The notes: generated by a model from the letters alone, not told the origin. A stretch of DNA of 64,000 bases from JACDAN01 sp963802375 (GCA_963802375.1 CAWDIJ010000010.1:248001-312000), one strand, 5' to 3'; positions 1 to 8,368 are shown, counted from the stretch's first letter. Program-made: numbers and translations.

Positions 1-97
1 CGCCAGCTAGGCCGCGGTCAGGCGGCGTCCGGTTTCGAGACCACCCCGGAGGGAGAAATGCTGGCTCCTCCGTACGACAAGCCAGCGGCGAATACAC

Positions 98-121
98 GTG
101 CGGGGGCCTGAGCCCCCGCAC
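98..121. terminator. Perfect 10-bp GC hairpin (terminator-like)
   Basis: GTGCGGGGGC and GCCCCCGCAC pair perfectly around a CTGA loop. It lies just past the 3' end of the minus-strand gene at 142-441, where a terminator is expected. No T-run follows on either strand, so factor-independent termination is uncertain. Nothing else is seen in bases 1-97. Confidence 0.5.
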
Positions 122-141
122 GATCGTCCTTCGCGTTCGGC

Positions 142-441
142 TCAGCCGCGCTCAACGAACCGCGCGAAGAGGGTGAACGTCTGGCCACCAGAGGTCACCG
201 TGCATGGGACGAGATCCAGACTTCCCTGCTCGGGGGCGTATGCGATGCCGATCAACCGCTCGCCTTGAACGAAAGCCACAGCCCCGACAGAAACAAACTC
301 GAAGGAACCCACTCCTGGACAGACGGCCGTGCCGGAGACGGCGTTCGGGTTGTTCAACGGATCTGCTGATGCGTTCGACGCCCCGAGGGTTGCTCCCGCG
401 ATGACCGCGCATCCGATCGAGAGGACTGTCCGCAGCCGCAT
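142..441 (-). CDS. Small secreted protein, unknown function
   Basis: A 99-residue protein. Residues 1-26 form a Sec signal peptide: a basic start (MRLR), a hydrophobic stretch, then a probable AxA cleavage site at ASA-DP. The mature part of about 73 residues has only two cysteines (in AVCPG and VPCTV), which may form a disulfide, and is rich in beta-prone residues. I do not recognise the family. GGGAG lies 5-9 bases before the ATG, and a well-spaced promoter lies upstream at 482-510, so the gene has its own transcript. Exported beta-sandwich proteins of this size are common in soil actinobacteria, but no function can be assigned. Confidence 0.7.
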   Translation of the reverse strand: MRLRTVLSIGCAVIAGATLGASNASADPLNNPNAVSGTAVCPGVGSFEFVSVGAVAFVQGERLIGIAYAPEQGSLDLVPCTVTSGGQTFTLFARFVERG

Positions 442-481
442 CTGACTCCCTTCGTTCGTAGCAAGAGGAATGAGCAGCCCG

Positions 482-510
482 AGCGTACGCCGTCGGAGTC
501 ATCGGTTCAA
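482..510 (-). promoter_or_regulatory. Sigma70-type promoter for the secreted protein gene
   Basis: On the minus strand TTGAAC (510-505) is followed after exactly 17 bp by TACGCT (487-482). This gives a 5' leader of roughly 35 bases before the ATG at 441, containing the ribosome-binding site. Confidence 0.5.
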
Positions 511-557
511 GGCGCCGGTTTCACTCGGCGTTTGCACGGGACGACACGAAGAATGCG

Positions 558-779
558 TCAGGGCAATTGGTCGGGGACCAGCTCGCGGGCTCGCTCAAGA
601 TCGTCTTGGCCGACGAGGATCTCGCGCCAACCGCCGAAGGTCGTGCCCCCGAAGATCCCAGCCGCCGAGACGTCGGTGTCGCGGTAGAAGCAGTCGATGC
701 CTTCGCTGCGAAGGAGACCACAAAGAGCCTCGGCCGCGCCTTCGTCCGGAACGACGGTCAACCGCACCCTTTCTCCCAC
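558..779 (-). CDS. DUF2007 family protein
   Basis: A 73-residue protein with the DUF2007 pattern: a beta strand (RLTVVPDEGAAE), a helix containing LLRSEGIDC, then a middle beta-hairpin ending in ILVGQDDLERARELV. Family members are small alpha/beta proteins annotated as putative signal-transducing proteins; their biochemical role is unknown. A second family member is encoded at 9649-9882. The start is ambiguous: GTG at 779, or GTG at 767, which is better placed behind GGGAGAAAGG. It stands alone, oriented like the secreted-protein gene downstream of it. Confidence 0.75.
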   Translation of the reverse strand: MGERVRLTVVPDEGAAEALCGLLRSEGIDCFYRDTDVSAAGIFGGTTFGGWREILVGQDDLERARELVPDQLP

Positions 780-841
780 ACATTCATCTTCACACTCTCA
801 GGCGGGAACGGTCCTGTTGCCGATCGGCCCGAGGGAGATGG

Positions 842-1115
842 CTGACGGCGACGGCTGCCGGTTTGCGCCACAGGCCGCGCCTGGTTGGGCAACATCAGCG
901 GGCCGCGTTTGTACGGCGGCTCGTTCTCGACCGAGCCGAGGCGCTGACCCGGAGACGCTTAATCGACGGCGAGCTGGCGGCGGGGCGCGTCCCGGCTCTC
1001 GATCTCGTCGTCGCCGACGCACCGCGGGCGCCGACGCTTGTCGAGGCGTGCGAGGTCTACGCACGTGCTGGTGGACGGTCGCGAGGTTGATCTCCCGAGA
1101 CTGCTCGCCCGTTAG
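842..1115 (+). pseudogene. Possible frameshifted small ORF, unrecognised
   Basis: Two reading frames each look coding-like for part of this stretch. The first covers 842 to about 1057 and reads FVRRLVLDRAEALTRRRL, then VPALDLVVADAP and LVEACEV. The second covers about 1060-1115, reads VLVDGREVDLPRLLAR and ends at TAG 1113-1115. A single frameshift near 1057-1062 would join them. No ATG start precedes the first part. I do not recognise the family, and it could be non-coding. Confidence 0.3.
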
Positions 1116-1223
1116 GTCAGATGTGCTCGGGGTGCGTGCCCCGGTGCTACTCCGCGAGCACAAACCAGCCGATTAGCAGCGGGGTCCGATACCTGCCTGG
1201 CCCATCTAAGGTCTGCCCGCACG

Positions 1224-1880
1224 ATGGGGCGCACCATTCTCCGGATCGTCGACAGCAACGCGAGTCTCCTCGTCCTGCTGCTCGCGAACTTCTTCTTCCT
1301 CGAGCTGATCGACGACCCGCGCTGGGGAGCGCTGATCAGCACGCTGCTCGCGGCCGCCGCCCTCGTCGTCGCGATCAGCGATCCGGACGCCGGGACGACG
1401 CTCAAGCGCCGCCATGTCGTCTCGATCGCGGCGTGCGTCGCGCTCGCTCCCATCGTCCTGTTCGTGAACTCCGAGTCGGTGATCGGGCTGACCTACCTCT
1501 TGCCGGTCGTCCTGCTCGTTACCGCGACGCTGCCGGTGACGATCAGCCGCGTGCTGCAGCACCGCCGGATCAGCCACGAGACCGTGCTCGGAGCGCTCTG
1601 CGCGTACGTCCTCGTCGGGCTGCTCTTCGCGTTCGTCTACCTCGCGGTGGACGAGCTTCGCGATGCGCCGTTCTTCGCGCAGGAGGGCCCGCACGCGCAG
1701 TCGGAGTTCCTCTACTTCAGCTTCGTGTCGCTGACGACGCTCGGGTTCGGCGATCTCTCGCCGGCGGTCGGACTGCCGCAGGCGCTGACGGTGCTCGAGG
1801 CGTTGACCGGCCAGATCTTCCTCGTGACGCTCGTCGCCCGGCTCGTGACGCTCTGGGTTCGCCAGAGCGAGCGGGAGTAG
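1224..1880 (+). CDS. Ion channel-type membrane protein, potassium channel-like
   Basis: A 218-residue membrane protein. Hydrophobic segments occur near residues 14-27, 37-52, 66-81, 88-104, 122-142 and 185-210. The last two flank a pore loop with the selectivity-filter sequence TTLGFGD (171-177), which matches the K+ channel signature T-x-G-[YF]-G-D. This is the Ion_trans_2 (two-TM pore) arrangement preceded by four extra helices. There is no RCK/TrkA-N domain, so gating is not explained by the sequence. Its TAG stop overlaps the -10-like TAGAGT in front of the next gene, so the two genes may be transcribed separately. K+ selectivity is inferred from the filter. Confidence 0.85.
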   Translation: MGRTILRIVDSNASLLVLLLANFFFLELIDDPRWGALISTLLAAAALVVAISDPDAGTTLKRRHVVSIAACVALAPIVLFVNSESVIGLTYLLPVVLLVTATLPVTISRVLQHRRISHETVLGALCAYVLVGLLFAFVYLAVDELRDAPFFAQEGPHAQSEFLYFSFVSLTTLGFGDLSPAVGLPQALTVLEALTGQIFLVTLVARLVTLWVRQSERE

Positions 1881-1890
1881 AGTCCGCGCC

Positions 1891-2907
1891 GTGCAGGTCA
1901 CGGCCCGCATCGCCTCGCTGACCCTCGCGGAGCCGTTCACGATCGCGCGCGGCACCCACACCGAGGAGGAAGTCGTCTGGGTCGAGATCGAGCACGAGGG
2001 CGAATGCGGGTACGGCGAAGGTGCGCCGATCGAGCACTACGACGAGACGGCCGAGTCCGCTCTCGCGTACGTGGAGGAGGTCGCGGACACGCTCGGCGAC
2101 GACCCCTTCGTGCTCGACGAGATCACCCCGCGCTGGCCGCTGCGGGAGCTCGCCGCCCGCTCGGCGCTCGACGCCGCGCTTCATGACCTCTGCGGCAAGC
2201 TGACCGGGCTTCCCGTCTGGCGCTTTCTCGGGCTCCGCCGGGTCGGCCCGCCCACGAGCTGGACGATCGGGCTCGGCGAACCGGAGGAGATGGCGGCGAA
2301 GGCCGAACGCGTCACCGACTTCAAGAGCCTGAAGCTGAAGCTCGGAGGCGGCGATGGCAGCGACGTCGACCGTGTCCGCGCAGTGCGCGAGGTTTGGTCA
2401 GAGCCGATTCGCGTGGACGTGAACGAAGGCTGGACGCTCGACGAGGCCTTGGACACGATCCCGCAGCTGAAGGAGCTCGGCGTCGACTACGTCGAGCAGC
2501 CGCTCGTGGCACACGACCCTGACGGCCCGAAGCTGAGGGCGGCCTCGCCGCTTCCGATCTTCGTCGACGAGGACTGTCACACGCTCGGCGACCTCGAGGC
2601 CTGCGCCGAGCGAGCGCATGGCATCAACATCAAGCTCGCCAAGAGCGGCGGGATCCGTGAGGCAGTCCGCATGGCGCACGCTGCTCGCGCGATGCGGATG
2701 GGCGTGATGCTCGGCTGCATGATCGAGTCCGGCCTCGGGATCGCAGCCGGCGCGTCGATCGCGAGCCTCTGCGACCACGTCGACCTCGACGGGAACATCC
2801 TCATCGCCGACGACCCGTGGCCCGGCGTCCAGCTCGTCGACGGCGTCCAGCTCCCCGCAGACACTCCAGGCCTTGGCGTCCGGCAAGAAGTACCTAGTCC
2901 TCGCTGA
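1891..2907 (+). CDS. Enolase-superfamily epimerase (dipeptide epimerase / DgcA-like)
   Basis: A 338-residue enolase-superfamily enzyme of the muconate-lactonizing/dipeptide-epimerase group. Residues 1-110 are the capping domain and the rest is the barrel. Catalytic features are visible: KLKLGG (K148, K150), metal ligands D176 (DVNEG), E202 (VEQP) and D226 (FVDED), and the second-face lysine in NIKLAKSGG (K248/K251). The usual annotation is L-Ala-D/L-Glu epimerase, for peptidoglycan peptide recycling. However, the next gene overlaps it by 35 bp and is DUF1611; that pair matches DgcA (N-acetyl-D-glutamate racemase) with DgcN. GTG start, 7 bases after TAGAGT (1878-1883), so probably leaderless. 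Confidence 0.88.
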   Translation: MQVTARIASLTLAEPFTIARGTHTEEEVVWVEIEHEGECGYGEGAPIEHYDETAESALAYVEEVADTLGDDPFVLDEITPRWPLRELAARSALDAALHDLCGKLTGLPVWRFLGLRRVGPPTSWTIGLGEPEEMAAKAERVTDFKSLKLKLGGGDGSDVDRVRAVREVWSEPIRVDVNEGWTLDEALDTIPQLKELGVDYVEQPLVAHDPDGPKLRAASPLPIFVDEDCHTLGDLEACAERAHGINIKLAKSGGIREAVRMAHAARAMRMGVMLGCMIESGLGIAAGASIASLCDHVDLDGNILIADDPWPGVQLVDGVQLPADTPGLGVRQEVPSPR

Positions 2908-3904
2908 GGGCCGCTCCGGCGACGAGCACTACGGGAAGACGATGCGGGGCATCGTCCACTACGCACCTGATCCCGTCGTCGCGATCCTCGACTCCGAGCG
3001 CGCGGGGGAGACCTACCGCGGGATCCCGATCGTCGCCACCGTCGAGGAGGCGATGCGCTACGAGCCGACCACTGCGACGGTCGGGGTCGCGACCCAGGGC
3101 GGACGCTTCCCGCCGGCCTGGCGCGAGCTGCTGAAGGACTCGATCCGCGCGGGCCTCGACCTCGAGAGCGGCCTGCACGAGTTCATCTCCGACGACCACG
3201 AGCTCAGTGAGCTGGCTCGCGAGCACGGCGTCGAGCTGCGCGACCTCCGCAAGCCGCCGCCCGAGCTCAGCGTTCCGACCGGCGAGAACCTCCAGGTCCC
3301 GGCGAAGATCGTCCTTACCGTCGGCTCCGACTGCGCGATCGGCAAGAAGACCGTCGCCGTCGAGCTCGACCTCGCCGCCCGCAACCGCGGGCTGAAGTCC
3401 GTGTTCGTCCCGACCGGCCAGACGGGGATCGCGATCGCGGGCTGGGGGATCGCGATCGACGCCGTGGTCGCCGACTTCCTCGCCGGCGCGGCCGAGCGGC
3501 TCGTGGTCGAGGGCTCGCAGCGGGGCGGCGAGCTCCTTTGGGTCGAGGGGCAGGGATCGCTGGCCCATCCGGCGTATTCCGGGGTCACGATGGGACTGAT
3601 CCACGGCAGCGCCCCGCACGCGTACGTCTTCGTCCACAAGGCAAGAGCGACGCACGTCGAGGGCTATCCCGACCACCCGCTGCCCGACCTGCGCGAGCTG
3701 ATCGACCTGCACGAGCGGGCGTCGCTCCAACTCCGGCCGGCGCGAGTCGCCGCGGTCGCGCTCCACACCGGCGCGCTCGGCGAGGACGACGCGCGCGCCG
3801 AGATCGCGCGGATCGGCAAGGAGACGGGCCTCCCAACAGATGATCCGGTCCGGTTCGGCGCAGATACCCTGCTCGACGCCGTCTTGGGAGTCGTGCAAGA
3901 CTGA
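2873..3904 (+). CDS. DUF1611 family protein, DgcN-like D-glutamate N-acetyltransferase
   Basis: A 343-residue DUF1611 protein. The N-terminal ~130 residues form a Rossmann-like domain (DPVVAILDSERAG). The C-terminal domain has a P-loop-like motif, GSDCAIGKKT, near residue 150, followed by VEGQGSL. DUF1611 members were long unassigned; DgcN was reported to acetylate D-glutamate, acting with the racemase DgcA. TTG start at 2873, inside the upstream epimerase gene, which implies translational coupling and joint function. The D-Glu role is inferred from family and pairing; a peptidoglycan-peptide substrate remains possible. Confidence 0.82.
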   Translation: MASGKKYLVLAEGRSGDEHYGKTMRGIVHYAPDPVVAILDSERAGETYRGIPIVATVEEAMRYEPTTATVGVATQGGRFPPAWRELLKDSIRAGLDLESGLHEFISDDHELSELAREHGVELRDLRKPPPELSVPTGENLQVPAKIVLTVGSDCAIGKKTVAVELDLAARNRGLKSVFVPTGQTGIAIAGWGIAIDAVVADFLAGAAERLVVEGSQRGGELLWVEGQGSLAHPAYSGVTMGLIHGSAPHAYVFVHKARATHVEGYPDHPLPDLRELIDLHERASLQLRPARVAAVALHTGALGEDDARAEIARIGKETGLPTDDPVRFGADTLLDAVLGVVQD

Positions 3905-3921
3905 TGCGGTTTCGCTGAGGA

Positions 3922-5490
3922 ATGACGGGGTTTAGACGACAGACAGCCACGCTGCTCGCCTGTGCCTGTGCGGCGCTGCTGCTCGCCGCGTCCGCAGCGG
4001 CGGACGTCACCGTGGGCGTCGCGGACGACCGCGGAAAACTGGCGGATGACGGCGGCGCCGCTTTCTTCGCCTCCATGCGGGACGTGGGGCTAACGGAGAA
4101 TCGGATCACACTCGCCTGGGACCCCGAACACCCGACGACGATTCGGGAGCAGGCGGCCCTCGATCGCTACATGGCGAACGCCGCCGCTGCCGGGATTCGA
4201 GTCACAATGGTGATCGCGCCCAGCCGCGCCCGCGCACTCTTCAACTCCACCTCGGCAAGGAGCCAGTTCGTCGCCTTCGTCGCCCAGGTCGCGCGTACCT
4301 ACCGCCAGGTGAAGGACATCGCGGTCGGCAACGAGCCGAACCAGCCCCGCTTCTGGCAGCCGCAGTTCAGCACCCGCGGCGCCGGTCTCGCGTGCACGAG
4401 CTATGCCCGGGTCCTGGGACAGGCATACGACGCGCTGAAGGCCGTCGACCCGACGATCACGGTGCTCGGCGTCTCGCTCTCCCCGCGCGGGAACGACAAC
4501 GCGACGGCGGCGACGAACGCCTCGACCTCGCCGGTCCGGTGCATCCGAGACATGGGCGCCTCGTACCGCGCGAGCGGCCGAAAGCGGCCAATCATGGACG
4601 AGCTCGCCTTCCACCCGCACCCGAACTCCAACACCGATTCGTTCCTCGTCGGCTACCGGTGGCCGAACGCGGGAACCGCGAACCTCGGCCGGATCAAGCA
4701 GGCGTTCTGGGACGCCTTCCGCGGCACCGCGCAGCCCATCTTCGCGGAGGCGGGAAAGCCCGTCTCCCGCGCCGCGCTGCCGCCGCTCCGCTTCCGCCTG
4801 AACGAGATCGGCTGGCAGACGGCGATTCCGGCCGGCTCCGCTCACGCGTACTACGGCAAGGAGTCGGTCGCGCGCGTCGCCGAGGACCGCCACCAGTCGG
4901 ACGTCTACTCGGCGCTGATCCCGTACTACGCCTGTGACCAGTCCGTGCGCTCGATGCTCTACTACGGCCTCATCGACGAGCCCGACCTCGAACGCTGGCA
5001 GGCCGGCCTGATCCGCGCCGACGGGACGCGCCGGCCGTCGTACGTTTCGGTCAAGTCGATGCTGGCCCGCGGTCTTGCGAGGTGCACGAAGCGGCCCGTC
5101 CGCTGGCGGCACTCGACCGTCGTCGTCGGCGCCACGGCGAAGTTCGGCGAGCGCCGCCGCTCGGCCGGCGACACGAACTGGACGTTCGCCGCCAGCTCCG
5201 AGGAGGCGAGCCTGTACACGGGCTCGATGTACCGCCTGAAGACCCGCAGGCTGAGCGCTGCGATGCGGAAGCGGCTCCTCGCCACTGTCGGCGTGAAGCG
5301 CTCACCGAAGCCCGTCTTCTCCGCTCGCGGGAAAATCCGCGCGCACTCGGGGAACTTCGTCCGCTTCAAGCGGAAGCGTCTCGCAGCCGGGTACTACGTC
5401 TTCGCGATCCGGCTGCGGGCCGAGATGAACCCGACACGGACGACATCGCTCGTGTCGAGGCCCTTCCCGGTCGGAACGCCCGGAAAGTAG
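3922..5490 (+). CDS. Secreted glycoside-hydrolase-like protein (TIM barrel)
   Basis: A 522-residue exported protein with a signal peptide (residues 1-28, ending SAAA-DV). Residues 29-375 look like a (beta/alpha)8 glycosidase of the clan A type: VGNEPNQP supplies the typical N-E acid/base pair, and RLNEIGWQT supplies a candidate nucleophile Glu on a later strand. A beta-rich C-terminal domain (about 385-522) follows. Substrate cannot be assigned; GH39/GH5-like folds are the nearest match by motif. It follows the DUF1611 gene by 17 bp. Its TAG stop abuts a 160-bp repeat element. Confidence 0.72.
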   Translation: MTGFRRQTATLLACACAALLLAASAAADVTVGVADDRGKLADDGGAAFFASMRDVGLTENRITLAWDPEHPTTIREQAALDRYMANAAAAGIRVTMVIAPSRARALFNSTSARSQFVAFVAQVARTYRQVKDIAVGNEPNQPRFWQPQFSTRGAGLACTSYARVLGQAYDALKAVDPTITVLGVSLSPRGNDNATAATNASTSPVRCIRDMGASYRASGRKRPIMDELAFHPHPNSNTDSFLVGYRWPNAGTANLGRIKQAFWDAFRGTAQPIFAEAGKPVSRAALPPLRFRLNEIGWQTAIPAGSAHAYYGKESVARVAEDRHQSDVYSALIPYYACDQSVRSMLYYGLIDEPDLERWQAGLIRADGTRRPSYVSVKSMLARGLARCTKRPVRWRHSTVVVGATAKFGERRRSAGDTNWTFAASSEEASLYTGSMYRLKTRRLSAAMRKRLLATVGVKRSPKPVFSARGKIRAHSGNFVRFKRKRLAAGYYVFAIRLRAEMNPTRTTSLVSRPFPVGTPGK

Positions 5491-5650
5491 TGCCCCACCA
5501 GGCGATACACGCCTGCTTCTGGCCCGCGATCACGCAGCGCCAGAGACCACCCACCTCCTCACCAAGGCTGCCTAGCCTTGCCTCGGCGGCGTGCGGCCTC
5601 TGGCTTGATGCTCGCGAACCAGAAGCGGGGCAGCATCACCAGGCGGGGCA
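5491..5650. repeat. 160-bp CTAG-flanked inverted-repeat element, copy 1
   Basis: Exactly as long as the copy at 23353-23512 and clearly homologous; the first 45 bases differ at two positions. It begins TGCCCCACCAGGCGAT and ends ATCACCAGGCGGGGCA, which are inverted repeats. Inner arms (CTTCTGGCCCGCGA against TCGCGAACCAGAAG) and a central CCAAGGCT/AGCCTTG arm pair make it foldable along its whole length. It is flanked by GTAG on the left and CTAG on the right. The left TAG is the stop of the upstream gene, and the GTG four bases past the right end starts the aminopeptidase gene. No ORF is supported inside; probably a MITE-like element. Confidence 0.85.
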
Positions 5651-5653
5651 CTA

Positions 5654-6781
5654 GTGCGCGACCCGCGGATCGAGAAGCTCGCCGAGCTGATCGCCGGCTA
5701 CTCGCTGGACCTCCAAGAAGGCCAGGTCTACCGGATCGACGGCGAGGAGGTCTCCATCCCCTTGGCGGTCGCGCTCTACGCGGCAGCGATCCGGCGCGGC
5801 GCGCATCCCTATACGAAGATCACACCGTCGGGCCTCGATGAGATCAAGCTCGAGGTGGCGTCGGACGAGCAGCTCGCCTACATCCCCCAGGTCGAGGAGA
5901 TCGCGACCGAGCAGCTCGACGCCTGGACGACCCTCTGGGGCACCATCAACACGCGCTCGCTGACCCGGGCCGACCCCGAGCGGCGCCGCCTGCAGCTCTC
6001 CACGCACTACCGGCTTGCGAACGAGCGGTGGAAGCGGATCAGCGCCGGCGACCTCGCCTGGTGCGGCACCCTCTACCCGACGCAGGCGCACGCGCAGGAT
6101 GCCGAGATGTCTCTGTCCGAGTACGAGGACTTCGTTCACGGCGCGTGCCACACCCGCGAGGGGGACGACCCGATCGCGCACTGGCAGGCTCTGTCCGACA
6201 CACTCGGAGCGCGGGCGCGCGAGCTCGAAGGTGTCCGCGAGCTGCGGATCGTCGGCCCGCGCACCGACCTCCGTGTCGGTGTAGAAGGCCGCCCATGGAT
6301 CCCGTCGGACGGCAAGCAGAACATGCCGGACGGCGAGATCTTCACGAGTCCCGTCGAGACCGAGACGAGCGGCGAAATCTTCTTCGCCTTCCCGTCGATC
6401 TACCAGGGCCAAGAGGTCGAGAACGTGCACCTGCGGTTCCAGGAGGGAGCGGTCGTGCACGCTGAGGCCAGCTCCGGGCAGGAGTACCTGCGCTCACTGC
6501 TCGACACGGACTCTGGGGCGCGGGTGCTCGGCGAGGTCGCGTTCGGTCTCAACTACGAGATCGACCGCTTCACGCGCGACATCCTCTTCGACGAGAAGAT
6601 CGGCGGGACGATGCACGTCGCCCTCGGCGGCGGATTCGACGAGGCGGGCAGCGAGAACAAGTCCGACCTGCACTGGGACCTGATCTGCGACCTCCGCGAA
6701 GAAGGCGAGGTGTATGCCGACGGCGAGCTCGTGTGGAAGGCCGGCTCGTTCCTCTCGGAACCGGCGGTCGAGCGTGTCTGA
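5654..6781 (+). CDS. M29-family aminopeptidase
   Basis: A 375-residue metallo-aminopeptidase of family M29 (the AmpS/PepS/aminopeptidase T type), cytoplasmic, releasing N-terminal residues from peptides. Conserved C-terminal blocks are visible: NMPDGEIFTSP (first metal-ligand Glu), LGEVAFGLN (second Glu), FDEKIGGTMHVALG (His ligand) and SDLHWDLICDL (His/Asp ligands). Length is slightly below the usual ~400. The GTG start lies immediately after repeat copy 1. A paralogue with the same blocks follows and overlaps it by 8 bp, so they are probably a two-gene unit. Peptide specificity is unknown. Confidence 0.9.
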   Translation: MRDPRIEKLAELIAGYSLDLQEGQVYRIDGEEVSIPLAVALYAAAIRRGAHPYTKITPSGLDEIKLEVASDEQLAYIPQVEEIATEQLDAWTTLWGTINTRSLTRADPERRRLQLSTHYRLANERWKRISAGDLAWCGTLYPTQAHAQDAEMSLSEYEDFVHGACHTREGDDPIAHWQALSDTLGARARELEGVRELRIVGPRTDLRVGVEGRPWIPSDGKQNMPDGEIFTSPVETETSGEIFFAFPSIYQGQEVENVHLRFQEGAVVHAEASSGQEYLRSLLDTDSGARVLGEVAFGLNYEIDRFTRDILFDEKIGGTMHVALGGGFDEAGSENKSDLHWDLICDLREEGEVYADGELVWKAGSFLSEPAVERV

Positions 6782-7889
6782 CCCGGTGCACAAGCGCCTC
6801 GCGGAGGTGCTCGTCGGCTACTCGACCGAGGTGCGGCCCGGAGACGTCGTACGCGTCGAGGCCTATGACGTCTCGGCGCTTCCTCTCATGCGCGAGACCT
6901 ACGCCGCCGCGCTCAGGGCGGGGGGGCATGCAGCCGCCAACCTCGTGCTCGAGGAGGCTGACGAGACGCTCTACAAGGAGGGCCGCGACCACCAGCTCGA
7001 CTGGCTCGCGCCGGACCACAAGTGGAACATCGAGCACGGTGACGCCTGGATCATCTTCGACGCCGTGACGAACACCAAGAGGCTCTCCAACGTCGATCCT
7101 GAGCGGCTTTCCCGGCGTCTGATCGCGCGCCGGCCGCTGCAAACGCGCTACCTGGAGCGCTCCGCGAGCGGCGAATTCCGTTGGGTGATCTGCGGCGCGG
7201 CGTGCGAGGCGTCCGCGCAGGACGCCGGCATGTCGCTTCGGCAGTACGAGCAGGTCCTCTCCCGCGCCGCGTTCCTCGATCGGGACGATCCCGTGCACGA
7301 GTGGAAGACGTTCGGCGAAAGGCTCGAGCGCGTCGGATCCTTCCTGGAAGGCGTGAGCGAGCTCCGCGTCGTCGGCGAGGACACGGATCTCAAGCTGGGA
7401 GTCGAGGGCCGGACCTGGATCCGGTCGAAGGGGCTCCGGAACTTCCCGGACGGCGAGGTCTTCACCGGCCCGCACGAGACGAGCGTCGAGGGCACGATCC
7501 GCTTCTCCTTCCCGGCAATGATGCGAGGCCGCCAGGCGGACGACGTCCGCCTCCGGTTCGAGGGCGGCGAGGTCGTCGAGGTCACGGCCAAGCGGGGCCA
7601 GGAGTTCCTGCGCGAGATGGTCGGCATGGACGACGGCGCCCGGCGGGTCGGCGAGTTCGCCTTCGGACTCAACGACGCGGTCAGCGAGTACACCGGGAAC
7701 CTGCTGCTCGACGAGAAGATCGGCGGAACCGTCCACCTGGCGCTCGGCCGGTCGGTTCCCGGGACTGGGGGCGAGAACGAGTCCGGGCTCCATTGGGACA
7801 TGGTCTGCGACCTGCGCGAGGGCGGCGAGGTGTACGCGGACGGCGAGCTCGTCTACCGGGACGGCGCCTTCATCAACGGCATCTCCTGA
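6774..7889 (+). CDS. M29-family aminopeptidase, second paralogue
   Basis: A 371-residue paralogue of the preceding gene, sharing NFPDGEVFTGP, VGEFAFGLN, LDEKIGGTVHLALG and SGLHWDMVCDL, which carry the M29 metal ligands. GTG start at 6774 inside the upstream gene. The two copies differ substantially outside the metal-site blocks (for example YDVSALPLMRETYAA against EEVSIPLAVALYAA), suggesting different peptide preferences or a hetero-oligomer rather than a recent duplication. The downstream phosphodiesterase begins on top of its stop codon. Confidence 0.9.
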   Translation: MSDPVHKRLAEVLVGYSTEVRPGDVVRVEAYDVSALPLMRETYAAALRAGGHAAANLVLEEADETLYKEGRDHQLDWLAPDHKWNIEHGDAWIIFDAVTNTKRLSNVDPERLSRRLIARRPLQTRYLERSASGEFRWVICGAACEASAQDAGMSLRQYEQVLSRAAFLDRDDPVHEWKTFGERLERVGSFLEGVSELRVVGEDTDLKLGVEGRTWIRSKGLRNFPDGEVFTGPHETSVEGTIRFSFPAMMRGRQADDVRLRFEGGEVVEVTAKRGQEFLREMVGMDDGARRVGEFAFGLNDAVSEYTGNLLLDEKIGGTVHLALGRSVPGTGGENESGLHWDMVCDLREGGEVYADGELVYRDGAFINGIS

Positions 7890-8368
7890 ACCTCGCGGTC
7901 ATCTCGGACACGCACATGCCGCGCGGGACGCGGCGGCTCCCGAAGAAGTGCCTCCGGCTGCTGGCCGAATCGGACCGGATCCTCCACGCCGGCGACTTCG
8001 TCTCGTTGGCGGTCCACGAGGAGCTCGGGAAGCTGGCGCCGGTCGACGGCGTTGTCGGGAACATGGACGAGGAGGAGCTCCGGCTCGTCCTGCCGCCGAA
8101 GCTGGTCGTCGAGCACGAGGGCGTGCGCATCGGGCTCGTGCACGATGCGGGGCCGAGGGTCGGGCGGGCCGGGCGCCTGGTGGAGGCGTTTCCGAACTGC
8201 GACGCCGTCGTCTACGGCCATACGCATGTCCCCGAGGCGACGAGGCTGGGCGAGGTGTGGATCCTCAACCCCGGCAGCCCGACGGAGCGGCGATCGGCGC
8301 CGCACCACGGGATGATCGGGCTCGAGCTCACAAACGGCCGGCTTGACGTCCGAACATACGTTCTGTAG
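7886..8368 (+). CDS. YfcE/MJ0936-type metallophosphoesterase
   Basis: A protein of about 160 residues carrying the full calcineurin-like set: D-x-H (SDTH), GD (HAGDF), GN-x-D (GNMDE) and GHTH (VYGHTHV). This is the small phosphodiesterase class, active on model substrates such as bis-pNPP; its natural substrate is usually unknown. No ATG, GTG or TTG lies in frame before the DTH motif within a plausible distance. CTG at 7886, overlapping the upstream TGA as CTGA, gives the N-terminus (M/L)NLAVISDTH, as expected of the family. Its 3' end contains the promoter and a LexA box of the next gene. Confidence 0.85.
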   Translation: MNLAVISDTHMPRGTRRLPKKCLRLLAESDRILHAGDFVSLAVHEELGKLAPVDGVVGNMDEEELRLVLPPKLVVEHEGVRIGLVHDAGPRVGRAGRLVEAFPNCDAVVYGHTHVPEATRLGEVWILNPGSPTERRSAPHHGMIGLELTNGRLDVRTYVL

